A DNA stretch of 64,000 nucleotides from DATBGO01 sp050011895 (GTDB lineage: Bacteria; Actinomycetota; Actinomycetes; Streptosporangiales; Streptosporangiaceae), in NCBI GenBank assembly GCA_050011895.1, contig JBEKIF010000012.1, positions 30,451 to 94,450 on the forward strand. Reading direction: 5' to 3'. The notes below the pieces were generated by a model. That model was given only the letters and a program-made list of their open reading frames with translations. It was not told where the DNA came from and did not search any database. The stretch's first letter is position 1. Every line of letters starts with the position of its first letter. Positions 7,405 through 15,830 of this stretch are shown here, in pieces. The position numbers were made by a program, and so were the translations under genes.

Positions 7405-8400
7405 ATGCGGCGCGTTGGCTGGGTCGAGCGCCAGATCCGCCGGGCTGACCGGTTCCAGCAGCGCCATGCCGTGCTCGCCTTTCCGTGGGCGGTGCTGCAG
7501 AAGTTCGGCAACGACCAGGCGGGCGGCAAGGCGGCCCTGATGGCCTATTACGGCCTGTTCGCGCTCTTTCCCCTGCTCTTGCTGCTGGCGACCGTCCTCG
7601 GCTTCACGCTGTCCGGCAACCCGGCGCTGCGCGAGCAGCTGATCGATTCGGCGCTCGGGAGTTTCCCAGTGATCGGTGACCAGCTGCGCTCGGAGGTGCA
7701 TCCGCTCGAGGGCAACACGGTGGCGCTGGTCATCGGCATCGCCGGCACCCTGTACGGTAGCCTCGGCGTCGGCTTCGCGGCGCAGAATGCGATGAACACC
7801 GTCTGGAACATTCCGTACGTCAGCTGGCCCAGCTTCCCGACCCGATACGTCCGTACCTTCGGGGTGATCGGCCTGCTCGGGCTGGCGGTGCTCTCCTCCA
7901 CCGCGCTAACCGCGTTCGCCACCGCTGTCGCGCGCGGCGCGGCCGTCCCGGTGCTCGCCATCACGGCGTCATTCGTGGTCAACCTCGGGCTCTTCTTGCT
8001 CGCCTTCATGGTGCTCACCGCGGAGCCGCTGCGGCCCGGCGAGGTGGCAATCGGCGCGATCATCGCCACGGTGTTCTGGGAAACCCTGCAGTGCATCGGA
8101 ACCTGGTATGTGGGCCGCGGGCTGCGGCATGCCAGTCCCACCTACGGCGTCTTCGCCGTGGTCATCACCCTGCTGTCGTGGATCTACCTGGGCTCGCAGC
8201 TGACCCTGTGGGCGGCTGAGATCAACGTGGTGCTCCGCTACCATCTGTGGCCCCGCTCGGTGACCCAGCCACCGCTGACCAAGGCCGACCGGCTGGTGCT
8301 TGTGCGGCTTGCGCGAATGGAGGTCCGCAGGCCGGAGCAGAAAATCGCTGCGTCCTTTACCGACGAAGCCGACGAAGATCCCCTCCTGGACGATCCGTGA
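7405..8400 (+). CDS. YihY/BrkB-family membrane protein
   Basis: A 331-residue protein starting at ATG 7405, ten bases after the FGE stop, so it is probably in one transcript with FGE. The sequence after a basic N-terminus (GGKAALMAYYGLFALFPLLLLLATVLG) is the signature first helix of the YihY/virulence factor BrkB family. Five more helices follow: an LVIGIAGTLYGSLGVGFAAQNAMNTVWN segment and helices ending in VITLLSWIYLGSQLTLWAAEIN. The C-terminal 60 residues are polar and cytoplasmic. The family was once called ribonuclease BN by mistake. Its true role, perhaps lipid or small-molecule transport, is not established. Confidence 0.88.
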   Translation: MRRVGWVERQIRRADRFQQRHAVLAFPWAVLQKFGNDQAGGKAALMAYYGLFALFPLLLLLATVLGFTLSGNPALREQLIDSALGSFPVIGDQLRSEVHPLEGNTVALVIGIAGTLYGSLGVGFAAQNAMNTVWNIPYVSWPSFPTRYVRTFGVIGLLGLAVLSSTALTAFATAVARGAAVPVLAITASFVVNLGLFLLAFMVLTAEPLRPGEVAIGAIIATVFWETLQCIGTWYVGRGLRHASPTYGVFAVVITLLSWIYLGSQLTLWAAEINVVLRYHLWPRSVTQPPLTKADRLVLVRLARMEVRRPEQKIAASFTDEADEDPLLDDP

Positions 8401-8489
8401 CGGCTCTCGCTGGCCTCGCCCCGATGCTGCGCCAGCGCCCGGACGAGTGGCACCATGCGCCGGCCTGCGGGCGGTTCTGGGACTCCATG

Positions 8490-8506
8490 TCCCCCCTAGC
8501 GGGTGA
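8490..8506. promoter_or_regulatory. Variant copy of the shared palindrome upstream of lipoprotein gene
   Basis: TCCCCC (8490-8495), five bases, GGGTGA (8501-8506). One base differs from the consensus. It lies about 85 bp upstream of the lipoprotein start. Confidence 0.4.
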
Positions 8507-8591
8507 GGCGCGGCTGGTACGGCCAGCGGCATCATTTAGGGCGATGCCGCGGCCAGGGCGGCCAATTCAGCGGCATACGGAAGGATCAGGC

Positions 8592-9329
8592 ATGCGGCGC
8601 TTTACTAAGAGCCTTGTCCTTCCGGCAGCGATTCTGGTGGCCGGATGCCTGGCGGCGGGATGTGGCAGTGCCGCCAAGAACGCTATCGCCAGCTTCTCGC
8701 CCACCCGCAGCGCCAGTTCTTCAGCCAGCAATAGCCCCAGTCCGCCGCCAAGCCGCAGCGCTTCGCCAAGCCCGACTGCGTCCGCGTCGGTTACGCCGAG
8801 CGCCACGCCCACCCAGACCGCGCTGCCAAGCAGTCCCCCCGCGGCGGCTAGCGGGTCCAGTTCCGGCCTCATCTGGCTATGGGTCCTGCTGGGTGCCATT
8901 ATCCTCATCGGCCTCATCGTGTGGATCGCCCGGGCGCGCGGCCGGCGCTCCGCGGCCGCGGCCGGCTGGCAGTCAAGGCTCATCGACGCGTACGCGAAGG
9001 GCTCGGCTCTGCATGACGCCATGAGCGTCGCAGAGACACCAGGCGCGCTGGTCGCCGCCGATGCTGCTGCGCGCTGGTCCGACATCCAGCGCCGCGCGGA
9101 TGACCTCGCGCAGACCCTGTACGCACTACGCGAGGCAGCCCCCGACGATGAGGGCCGTGCCAAGGTCGCTGATGCACTCGCATCGCTGCAGGCTGTCCGC
9201 TCCGCCATGGACGCCGAGCGGGCGCCGGGGGGCGCCGGGCCGCAGCAGGCCGAGGTGGCCAGGGAACGCCTGATCTCCTTCGAGACGTCGCTGCGCGCGC
9301 TCCGGGCGCCCGGCCAGCAGGCGCCTTAA
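8592..9329 (+). CDS. Lipoprotein with Ser/Pro-rich linker, membrane helix and helical domain
   Basis: A 245-residue protein starting at ATG 8592 with AAGGA six bases upstream. The N-terminus is a lipoprotein signal (basic start, LVLPAAILVAGC helix) with LAAGC as the best lipobox. A 60-residue Ser/Pro/Thr-rich linker follows, as in many wall-spanning actinobacterial proteins. Then comes a clear transmembrane helix (LIWLWVLLGAIILIGLIVWIA) followed by RARGRRS. The last 130 residues are Ala-rich and helical with regular charge. If the signal is cleaved, the linker would be outside and the helical domain inside. I recognise no named domain, and the function is unknown. Confidence 0.7.
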   Translation: MRRFTKSLVLPAAILVAGCLAAGCGSAAKNAIASFSPTRSASSSASNSPSPPPSRSASPSPTASASVTPSATPTQTALPSSPPAAASGSSSGLIWLWVLLGAIILIGLIVWIARARGRRSAAAAGWQSRLIDAYAKGSALHDAMSVAETPGALVAADAAARWSDIQRRADDLAQTLYALREAAPDDEGRAKVADALASLQAVRSAMDAERAPGGAGPQQAEVARERLISFETSLRALRAPGQQAP

Positions 9330-9465
9330 CGGCAATAGCGCCAGCATGTGCACGGCAGGCCAGTGTCAGGCCCGCCGGCCAGCAGCTGGTTGCATCCCGT
9401 CAACCACCCGGGCGCTTTCGGCGAATACGGGCGCCAGGACGGGAGCGGCGCTGGCCCCGGGCTCG

Positions 9466-11823
9466 CTACTCGCGCGCCAGCATGGCCTGGGCCTCGCGCT
9501 CCAGGTCGACATAGGGGTCGCCGCTGACGTCGATCGCGACGCGCTTGATCGTGCCGCCGGTGAACACATGCGGGTGAGCACCCGGGTAGTCGCTCGTCAC
9601 CGGCTCGCCGCTGTCCCGGCCGACGCACAGGCCCTCGCCCGCGATCGAGAACAGCCCGGGCTGGGTCCTGATCCGGCCCTCGCCGACCTTCTGGTCCCCG
9701 TGGTAGAGGGACAGGATCCCGGTCGACACGTGTGGCGGGTCCTCCCCGTCCTTGTCGAACGACGCGGACAGGATCAGGTTCTCCCCGGTGGGGATGTCCT
9801 GCGTTCCATCGACCTTCTGCTCCGCCATGCCGACAAAGTTGTTGACGTAATGCAGCCGGTTGTCCTTGACGTACAGGGCGTGCCCGCCGAACCGCGACCC
9901 GTGCGCGAACAGCACGCCCTGCGCGCCGGGCGCGGGAATGTCCACCAGCGCCCCGATCGTGAAGGACCGATTGCGGACGTTCACCGCCTGCGCCTCGGGC
10001 ACCTCCGCGGTGCCGGGGAAGTAGACGTACCGATCGCGCGGCGAGGCCAGCTGCGGCCGTGGCGTGATCATGATCTCCAGCGCGGACCGGTCGTCGAGCG
10101 GGAAGGCGCCGTTGTGGCCCGCCTCGGCGAACCACAGGTTGACCAGTTCCCGCACCTTTTCCGGGTGCTCAGCGGCCAGGTCATGGATCTCGGCGCGGTC
10201 GGTGTCGGTGTGGTACAGCTCCCAGGTGTCGTCGTTGAAGCTGCTCCAGCCGCTGATGGTGGGGTGGGTGGTGATGGCCTTCCAGCCGTCGTGCCAGATT
10301 CCCCGGGACCCGAGCATGGAGTAGAACTGCGTCTTTCGGGCCGACGGCACCGACCCGTCCTCGATGCTGCCGCGCATGCTCACGCCGTCGAAGCGGCTCT
10401 GCACGTGACCCTTGATCGTGTCCGGGGCCTCGACGCCGAGGAAGTCCAGGATGGTCGGCACGATATCGATCGCGTGGTGATACTGATGCCGCAGCTCGCC
10501 CTTCCCGGCGGTGGCCGATGGCCAGGAGATGATGCACGGGTCGGCGGTGCCGCCGTTGAACTCATACCGCTTCCACATCTTGAACGGCGTGTTGAAGGCC
10601 ATCGCCCACCCGTTGGGATAGTGGTTGTAGGTCCTCGTCCCGCCGAGCTGATCGAGCATCGCCAGGTTCGCCTGGATGTTGTCGGGGATGCCGTTCGCGA
10701 ACAACATCTCGTTGACCGAGCCGTCAGGGCCGCCCTCGCCGCTCGCCCCGTTATCGGACACCAGGATCACCAGCGTGTTCTCCCGCTGCCCGGATTCCTC
10801 CAGATAGTCCAGCAGCCGGCCGATGTGGTGGTCGGCGTGCGCCAGGAACCCCGCGTAGACCTCGGCCATCCGCGCGAACAGCCGCTTCTCCTCGGCGGAC
10901 AGCGAATCCCAGGACCGGGTCACGTCCAGCGGCGGGAATGGCTGGCCCGCGGGCCCCTTGCGGGTCTCGGGCGTGCCGATCGGGTTGACCGGCGGCAGCT
11001 CGGTATCGGCCGGGACGATGCCCAGCTGCTTCTGCCGGGCCAGCGTCTGCTCGCGGATGGCCTCGTACCCCATGTCGAACTGGCCCTTGAACTTGTCGGC
11101 CCATTCCTTGGAGACATGGTGCGGCGCGTGGCAGGCACCGGGCGCGTAGTAGAGGAAGAACGGCTTGTCTGGCGCGACCGTCTTGGCGTCCCTGACGAAT
11201 TCGATCGCCTTGTCGGTGATGTCGTCGGTGAGGTGATAGCCCTCGGCAGGCAGCTTGGGCTGGTCGACGGGGTGGTTGTCGTATACCAGGTCCGGGTACC
11301 ACTGGTTGGTCTCGGCGCCAAGGAATCCGTACCAGCGCTCGAAGCCGCGGCCGCTCGGCCAGTTGCGCCGTGTCGATGCGACGTTCATCTCGACCGTCGG
11401 GCACAGGTGCCACTTGCCCACCATGTAGGTGTTCCAGCCGCGCTCGCCGAGGATCTCGGAGATCATGCCGTTCTCCGGCGGGATGGTCCCGCTCGCGTTC
11501 GGGAACCCGACGGCCGCCTCGGTGATGCACGCCATGCTGTTGCGGGTGTGGTTGCGGCCGGTCAGCAGGCACGACCGGGTCGGCGAGCAGAGCGCAGTGG
11601 TGTGCCACTGTGTGTAGCGCACGCCATCGGCCGCGATCCGCTCGATGTTCGGTGTCGGGATCGGGCCGCCATAGCAGGACATGGCCGAGAAGCCCACGTC
11701 GTCGAGCACGATGTAAACGACGCTGGGTGCGCCGTCGGGCGCCTTGGGCGGCTCGAACGGTGCCCAGTCCGGCTCCGAATCGCGGATGTCGACGTTGATC
11801 GTGCCCTTGAACGGCTCGCTCAT
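9466..11823 (-). CDS. Arylsulfatase (type I, formylglycine-dependent)
   Basis: A 785-residue sulfatase. The metal-binding Asp pair is at IVLDDVG (D41-D42), and the nucleophile motif CSPTRS starts at C79 and fits CxPxR for formylglycine conversion. The GKWHL block, the ACHAPHH histidines and the SDNGASGEGG metal site are all present, so the active site looks complete. The C-terminal 250 residues (from about YVYFPGTAEVPEAQAVNVRNRSF) form the beta-rich extension seen in large alkylsulfatase/arylsulfatase proteins of soil actinobacteria. No signal peptide is visible, so it appears cytoplasmic. It cleaves sulfate esters; the substrate is unknown. Translation starts at ATG 11823. The matching FGE is encoded 2-5 kb away on the opposite strand. 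Confidence 0.95.
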   Translation of the reverse strand: MSEPFKGTINVDIRDSEPDWAPFEPPKAPDGAPSVVYIVLDDVGFSAMSCYGGPIPTPNIERIAADGVRYTQWHTTALCSPTRSCLLTGRNHTRNSMACITEAAVGFPNASGTIPPENGMISEILGERGWNTYMVGKWHLCPTVEMNVASTRRNWPSGRGFERWYGFLGAETNQWYPDLVYDNHPVDQPKLPAEGYHLTDDITDKAIEFVRDAKTVAPDKPFFLYYAPGACHAPHHVSKEWADKFKGQFDMGYEAIREQTLARQKQLGIVPADTELPPVNPIGTPETRKGPAGQPFPPLDVTRSWDSLSAEEKRLFARMAEVYAGFLAHADHHIGRLLDYLEESGQRENTLVILVSDNGASGEGGPDGSVNEMLFANGIPDNIQANLAMLDQLGGTRTYNHYPNGWAMAFNTPFKMWKRYEFNGGTADPCIISWPSATAGKGELRHQYHHAIDIVPTILDFLGVEAPDTIKGHVQSRFDGVSMRGSIEDGSVPSARKTQFYSMLGSRGIWHDGWKAITTHPTISGWSSFNDDTWELYHTDTDRAEIHDLAAEHPEKVRELVNLWFAEAGHNGAFPLDDRSALEIMITPRPQLASPRDRYVYFPGTAEVPEAQAVNVRNRSFTIGALVDIPAPGAQGVLFAHGSRFGGHALYVKDNRLHYVNNFVGMAEQKVDGTQDIPTGENLILSASFDKDGEDPPHVSTGILSLYHGDQKVGEGRIRTQPGLFSIAGEGLCVGRDSGEPVTSDYPGAHPHVFTGGTIKRVAIDVSGDPYVDLEREAQAMLARE

Positions 11824-11948
11824 TTTCCCTGCTCCTTGCGCCCGATGGGCATCTGGCGGGGCTCATCTGGACGTGACTGTTCCCGGTGCCGTCGCCGCAG
11901 CCCCGAAAGCCCGCCCGACGATCCTGGCAGCGCCGGCTCAGCCGGGCA

Positions 11949-11965
11949 TCACCCGTCACGGATGA
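11949..11965. promoter_or_regulatory. Shared palindrome upstream of the sulfatase
   Basis: TCACCC (11949-11954), GTCAC, GGATGA (11960-11965) match TCAYCC-N5-GGRTGA exactly, although the two arms pair imperfectly at one position. It lies about 125 bp upstream of the sulfatase start. Confidence 0.55.
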
Positions 11966-11969
11966 GCGC

Positions 11970-12551
11970 TCAGGTGAGGGACATCACCGTGGCGCGGAGC
12001 GCGTGCCGGAGCATGAGCGCTCCGATGATCTCGAAGATGCCCATGATGATGAACCAGATGCCGAGCAGGACGGCGAGGAACGTCACGGAGGATTCAGGCG
12101 TGACTGCGACCACTATCCCCGCGATGAGGCTGACCACGCCGAAGGTGATCCACCAGGCCTTGCCTTCGCGGACGTCTCCTGAGATCCCGCCGAGGAGCGC
12201 GGCCAGCCCCTGGACTATCCAGGTGATGCCGATGATCAGGCCGATGAGCGCCCTGCTGAGGTGCAGATGCCGGATCAGGACGACACCGACGACGATGAAC
12301 ATCAGGCCTGCGATGCCGAGCCAGACGCGGTGCGCTTCCTGCGGGTCGAATACCCGGATCAAGTGGAAGATCCCCGAGAGGATCATGAGAATGCCGAGCA
12401 GGATCGCGACCGCGTTCAGCGAGCCCGTCGGGTGCAGGCTCACGACGACCCCGAGGATCAAGGTCAGGACGCCGAGGACGAGGGTCGCCTGCCACGATGC
12501 CCCGAGCGCCGAAGCGGGTGGCGGCTGCGTGCCATATTCGCCGGATGCCAT
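11970..12551 (-). CDS. HdeD family (DUF308) membrane protein
   Basis: A 193-residue integral membrane protein with six evenly spaced hydrophobic helices arranged as three repeats of a two-helix unit (for example LGVLTLILGVVVSL, LLGILMILSGIFHLI, GLIIGITWIVQGLAALLGGI and LLGIWFIIMGIFEIIGAL). This is the HdeD/DUF308 pattern, named for the E. coli acid-resistance membrane protein. In actinobacteria the exact role is unknown, but it usually sits with stress genes. The start is ATG 12549-12551 with AAAGAGAG upstream. It is transcribed divergently from the membrane protein at 12793, with a perfect copy of the shared palindrome midway between them. Confidence 0.87.
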   Translation of the reverse strand: MASGEYGTQPPPASALGASWQATLVLGVLTLILGVVVSLHPTGSLNAVAILLGILMILSGIFHLIRVFDPQEAHRVWLGIAGLMFIVVGVVLIRHLHLSRALIGLIIGITWIVQGLAALLGGISGDVREGKAWWITFGVVSLIAGIVVAVTPESSVTFLAVLLGIWFIIMGIFEIIGALMLRHALRATVMSLT

Positions 12552-12666
12552 CAGCGCTCTCTTTCGGTCTCCTAAAGGTTTCGGCCCGCTGCCGGTCGGC
12601 CGCGCCGGACATAGCCAGGGCTGTATGGATCTTACCTATGCGCGATGCGTACGTCAGCACATATCG

Positions 12667-12683
12667 TCATCCGCGCCGGATGA
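12667..12683. promoter_or_regulatory. Shared palindrome in a divergent promoter region
   Basis: TCATCC (12667-12672), GCGCC, GGATGA (12678-12683). An exact consensus match with perfectly complementary arms, roughly 110 bp from both the HdeD start and the 12793 start. Confidence 0.6.
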
Positions 12684-12792
12684 TTACGATCTCAGGCAGC
12701 GGCCGAACCCACGGCGCGGCCAACCACAGCGCGGCCAACTCACAGCGCAGTGCCAGGATGCCGCCGACGATCACCCTCGGAAAGGCATGCCG

Positions 12793-13485
12793 ATGACCGA
12801 AGCGCCGGTTGGCCCGCTGCAGGCCGGGAGCCCACTGCGAACGCCCCGGGCGGCCGCGGTCGCCGGGATCCTCTTTTCGGTGCTCCTGATCGCAGCGCTT
12901 GTGCTGCTCAGAGTGTCCGTCCCGGCGCATGAGGCCGTCCCGGGCTCGTGGCTGACCGATTCACGGAGCAGGACGGCGGTGGCGATCGCGTTGAATCTCG
13001 TGCCGTTCGCCGGGATCGCGTTCCTATGGTTCGTCGGGGTACTCCGGGACCGGATCGGCGCACGCGAGGATCGCTTCTTCGCGACGGTGTTCCTGGGCAG
13101 CGGCCTGCTGTTCGTCGCCATGCTGTTCGTGGGCGCGGCCATTGCCGGCGGGATCATCGCGGCCGCGTCGTCGTCAGGCACGCCGGGCGCCGGCACCCTG
13201 GCGCTGGGCCGCAGCGTTACCGGGATCCTGGTGAACATCTACGCGATGCGGATGGCGGCGGTGTTCACGCTCACCACCGTGACCATCGCGCGCCGCACCG
13301 AGATCGTCTCCAGATGGCTCACCGTCGCCGGGCTGGTGAGCGCACTGGTGCTGCTGGTCGGCGTCGGTATCTCACCCTGGGCGGAGCTGCTGTTCCCGGC
13401 GTGGATCCTGGCGCTGAGCATCGATATCCTCGCGGCCGGGCTGAGGGCATCTCCGCGCACCGCGGAACCGGGCGCGCACCGCTGA
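12793..13485 (+). CDS. Conserved membrane protein, function unknown
   Basis: About 230 residues with six or so hydrophobic helices (VAGILFSVLLIAALVLL, AVAIALNLVPFAGIAFLWFVGVL, FLGSGLLFVAMLFVGAAIAGGIIAAAS, a MAAVFTLTTVTIA helix and two C-terminal ones). ATG 12793 is preferred to ATG 12787 because GGAAAGG then lies seven bases upstream. RDRIGAREDRFF after the second helix is a charged loop also seen in similar uncharacterised actinobacterial proteins. I cannot name a family with confidence, and the function is unknown. It is the divergent partner of HdeD. Confidence 0.7.
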   Translation: MTEAPVGPLQAGSPLRTPRAAAVAGILFSVLLIAALVLLRVSVPAHEAVPGSWLTDSRSRTAVAIALNLVPFAGIAFLWFVGVLRDRIGAREDRFFATVFLGSGLLFVAMLFVGAAIAGGIIAAASSSGTPGAGTLALGRSVTGILVNIYAMRMAAVFTLTTVTIARRTEIVSRWLTVAGLVSALVLLVGVGISPWAELLFPAWILALSIDILAAGLRASPRTAEPGAHR

Positions 13486-13523
13486 TCGCCGGGCGCGCCG
13501 TTTTCCGCGGTCGGCGAAGGTGG

Positions 13524-13826
13524 TCAGGTGCCGAGCAGCTTGGCCTTGGCGGCGGTGAATTCGTCGTCGGTCAGGACCCCTTGCTGATGCAACGTGGCGA
13601 GCTGATTCAGCTGATCGAGCATCGGCGACGTCGCTGCCGCGGCAGGCGCCTGCTGGACAGGCGCCGGGGGTGCCTGCTGCTGCTGCTCGAGGTCGCTGAT
13701 GCGCTGGTCCTGCTCATCCTCTTGCTGCGCCTGCCCCGCCGATTTGTTCGCCATGTGGTGACCCACGGCGTAGGCGCTGCCGCCTACGACAGCCGCGCGC
13801 ATCAACGGGCGTCTACGCATGAACAT
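13524..13826 (-). CDS. SHOCT-domain small protein
   Basis: A 100-residue protein starting at ATG 13826 with GAGGAGG five bases upstream. The basic N-terminus and hydrophobic patch (RRRPLMRAAVVGGSAYAVGHHMA) are followed by a Gln/Pro/Ala-rich coil with a charged run of Asp, Glu and Gln. The C-terminal 30 residues (MLDQLNQLATLHQQGVLTDDEFTAAKAKLLG) form a clear SHOCT motif, a short helical module thought to mediate oligomerisation. It lies 37 bp downstream of the carboxymuconolactone-decarboxylase-like gene, so they are likely one transcript. In other actinobacteria such proteins accompany DUF6325, which is 9 kb away here. Confidence 0.88.
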   Translation of the reverse strand: MFMRRRPLMRAAVVGGSAYAVGHHMANKSAGQAQQEDEQDQRISDLEQQQQAPPAPVQQAPAAAATSPMLDQLNQLATLHQQGVLTDDEFTAAKAKLLGT

Positions 13827-13863
13827 AACTGCCTCCTCATTGGCTGAGCCGCCACGCCCGGTT

Positions 13864-14223
13864 TTACACGCCCTCTGGCAGGGCCAGACCGAGCGCAACC
13901 ATGAGCTCTGGCGCGGCCGCCACCGTCTTCGGCCCGCCGACCTGCGGGGCGATAGCGCGCAGGACGCCGATGAGGTCTTCCGGCGTGGCGCCGGCATCGA
14001 GCGCGTTGCCCACCTGCCAGAGGTATGAGGCCGGCGGGGCGTCGAGGGCGATGAGGGCGGCGATCTTGACGAGGGCGAAGCTGCGCGGATCCAGGCCGCT
14101 ATTGCGCTGCATCTGGGCCCGTATCTCTAGGCCCTCGCCCAGCAGCTCCGGATCGCCGAGGGCCAGTTCGGCCAGCGCGGTCCTGGTAGCTTCGTCGATA
14201 TCGGCCCTGGCTGGCACAGTCAT
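13864..14223 (-). CDS. Carboxymuconolactone decarboxylase-like (AhpD-fold) protein
   Basis: A 119-residue helical protein starting at ATG 14223 with AAAGGA eight bases upstream. The order of segments (SGLDPRSFALVKIAALIALDAPPASYLWQVGNALDAGATPEDLIGVLRAIAPQVG, read in pieces) matches the CMD/AhpD fold. The CxxC or CxxxH redox motif of AhpD is absent and no cysteine is present, so it is not a peroxiredoxin-type reductase. It belongs with the uncharacterised CMD-like group common in actinobacterial stress clusters. The substrate is unknown. It is the first gene of a probable two-gene unit with the SHOCT protein. Confidence 0.82.
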   Translation of the reverse strand: MTVPARADIDEATRTALAELALGDPELLGEGLEIRAQMQRNSGLDPRSFALVKIAALIALDAPPASYLWQVGNALDAGATPEDLIGVLRAIAPQVGGPKTVAAAPELMVALGLALPEGV

Positions 14224-14311
14224 GATCAGAATCCTTTCGGTCGCTTCAGCAACGGGGTTGCCGAAGGCACTTCCTCGACGGCAACGATCGCGGCTGCGGG
14301 TGCGCGCTGCT

Positions 14312-14328
14312 TCACCCGCCACGGATGG
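14312..14328. promoter_or_regulatory. Variant copies of the shared palindrome upstream of the CMD-like gene
   Basis: TCACCC (14312-14317), five bases, GGATGG (14323-14328), one base off consensus, 90 bp upstream of the gene. A weaker second variant follows at 14379-14395 (TCATCC, five bases, GGGGGA). Confidence 0.4.
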
Positions 14329-14458
14329 TGTCAAGCCACGGATCGGTCGGCTCCGGACGCCCTGCGGAGCGGGTCGCATCATCCGTGCCGGGGGATCCGT
14401 CGGCACGGGAAGGCTTTGCAGCATCACATTCTGCGGGTAAGCGCGCGATTTGCCTGAA

Positions 14459-15040
14459 CTAAGCAGGGGCCGGGCTCGTCCCCTCATCGCCATCGCGGCC
14501 TTCGCTTCCGGCCGGGCGCTGCGGAATGCCAGTGGCTCCGGTTTCGGCGTCGCGGGCCAGGAACCGGAGCCTGGCAGCTCGTGCGTCCCAGGCATAGATG
14601 ACCGCGGTGCCGGCGATGAGATCGTGCAGAGCGCGGTGCTCACGCTGCACGAGGATGCCGAGGAATCCCAGGCCGAAGAAGAGGAAGCTGAGCGGGAACA
14701 CAAGCGCGCGCACCACGCCGCGCCACGGGTCGAGGCCGCCGCCATCAGCTCGGACGACGCGCACGCCGAGCACGGCCATACCGAAGGTCCGGCCGCTCGC
14801 CGCCCACGAATAGCCGAAGTAAAAGAACTCCCAGGCGCCGAGGATGATGGCGACGACGATGTTTGTCCGGTTCCAGCTGACCGAATGGCCGGTCACGACC
14901 TGTGCAGCGAGAGAAGCCGCCGCGAGGCCGAGGGCAAATAGGCCGGCGCTGACCACGACGTCGATGAGGAACGCCAGGAACCGCGATACCGAGCCCGCGT
15001 AGTGCCCCTGCACGCTCACCCAGCCACCGGTCCGGCTCAT
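14459..15040 (-). CDS. RDD family membrane protein
   Basis: A 193-residue protein with the RDD arrangement: SRFLAFLIDVVVSAGLFALGL (Arg and Asp of the first helix), a second helix, WEFFYFGYSWAASGRTFGMAVLGVRVVRADGG, a third hydrophobic pair (VRALVFPLSFLFFGLGFLGIL) and the final REHRALHDLIAGTAVIYAWD block. RDD proteins are small membrane proteins, some linked to sodium/proton exchange or osmolyte transport, but most are unassigned. Its start overlaps the stop of the upstream nonapeptide-repeat gene in an ATGA, so translation is coupled and the two products probably act together. The last 30 residues are polar. Confidence 0.9.
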   Translation of the reverse strand: MSRTGGWVSVQGHYAGSVSRFLAFLIDVVVSAGLFALGLAAASLAAQVVTGHSVSWNRTNIVVAIILGAWEFFYFGYSWAASGRTFGMAVLGVRVVRADGGGLDPWRGVVRALVFPLSFLFFGLGFLGILVQREHRALHDLIAGTAVIYAWDARAARLRFLARDAETGATGIPQRPAGSEGRDGDEGTSPAPA

Positions 15041-15615
15041 GACTGCGCCTGGCCATCCAGCAGGGCGGCCGGCGCTGGCGGCCTGGGATGCTTGCGCCGG
15101 AGCAGACGTCCGACCCAGCGGTCGATGAACTGATCAAGCCCGACGGCCTGGCTGCGTGCCGCGTCCAGGGCCTCGCTCGCCGCTCCGCCTGACGACCTGG
15201 CGATGACGGCGCCGAGGTCCGTCTGCTCGACGAGCTCGTCCATGTCGATACGGCCCACCAGATCGTTGACATCGACGCGATCGAGCACGGCGCCCACGTC
15301 GACGCGCTGCATAATGCTGTCCACGTTCGCGCGGCCGACCAGCGCGTCCACGTCCACCCGGTCGAGCAGCGGATCAAGTTCCACCCGGTCGAGCAGCGCG
15401 TTCACGTCCACCCGGCGGAGCAGCGCGTTCACGTCCACCCGGTCGAGCAGCGCGTTCACGTCGAGGCTCTTCAGGGCTTCGTTAAGGTTCACGTGATCGA
15501 GCACGACGTTCAGGTCGACTCGCGCCACGAGTGCGTTGAAGTCAAGTGCGCTGACGACGAGCTCGAGTGCGCGCTCCGCGGCCCGCTGAGCGAGCGGCTC
15601 CACCGGGTCGGTCAT
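15037..15615 (-). CDS. Nonapeptide-repeat protein coupled to RDD
   Basis: About 192 residues. After a short helical start (EPLAQRAAERALELVVSA), about 13 consecutive nine-residue repeats run to about residue 140. The consensus is V-D-V-N-A-L-L-D-R with hydrophobic residues at 1, 3, 6 and 7, Asp/Asn at 2 and 4, and Arg at 9. Three units at 15381-15461 are almost identical at DNA level (27-bp period), so the array has expanded recently. A basic C-terminal tail (RWVGRLLRRKHPRP) follows. There is no signal peptide or membrane helix. ATG 15615 was chosen (AGG seven bases upstream); GTG 15654 would add 13 residues. No known family or function is recognised. It overlaps RDD by 4 bp. Confidence 0.75.
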   Translation of the reverse strand: MTDPVEPLAQRAAERALELVVSALDFNALVARVDLNVVLDHVNLNEALKSLDVNALLDRVDVNALLRRVDVNALLDRVELDPLLDRVDVDALVGRANVDSIMQRVDVGAVLDRVDVNDLVGRIDMDELVEQTDLGAVIARSSGGAASEALDAARSQAVGLDQFIDRWVGRLLRRKHPRPPAPAALLDGQAQS

Positions 15616-15687
15616 TCGCTTGCCTACCGACCGCAGCCGGTCGCGCGGATCCACGTACCTAGTATCGCCCGTGCCGGAGTCAGGAAA

Positions 15688-15704
15688 TCATCCGGCATGG
15701 ATGA
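15688..15704. promoter_or_regulatory. Shared palindrome upstream of the nonapeptide-RDD pair
   Basis: TCATCC (15688-15693), GGCAT, GGATGA (15699-15704). An exact match; the stem extends to seven pairs with A15687 and T15705. It lies 75 bp upstream of ATG 15615 and 35 bp upstream of the alternative GTG. Confidence 0.6.
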
Positions 15705-15830
15705 TGTCGGCTGCCACTGGAACCCGGCCAATCCGCGTCAGGCGCCCGGGCTCATCCTCTGGTAACGAGTCGGTAGCTGCCGTCGAAGACCATGATCGCT
15801 CCGACCACCATTGGTTCGGGGTGGCCGTTA

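Noticed and set aside
9346..12786. Very long plus-strand open frame antisense to the sulfatase
   Set aside because: It mirrors codon bias of the real sulfatase and HdeD genes; its translation is His/Arg/Asp/Gly-rich without domain patterns. Only its 3' end from 12793 is a gene.
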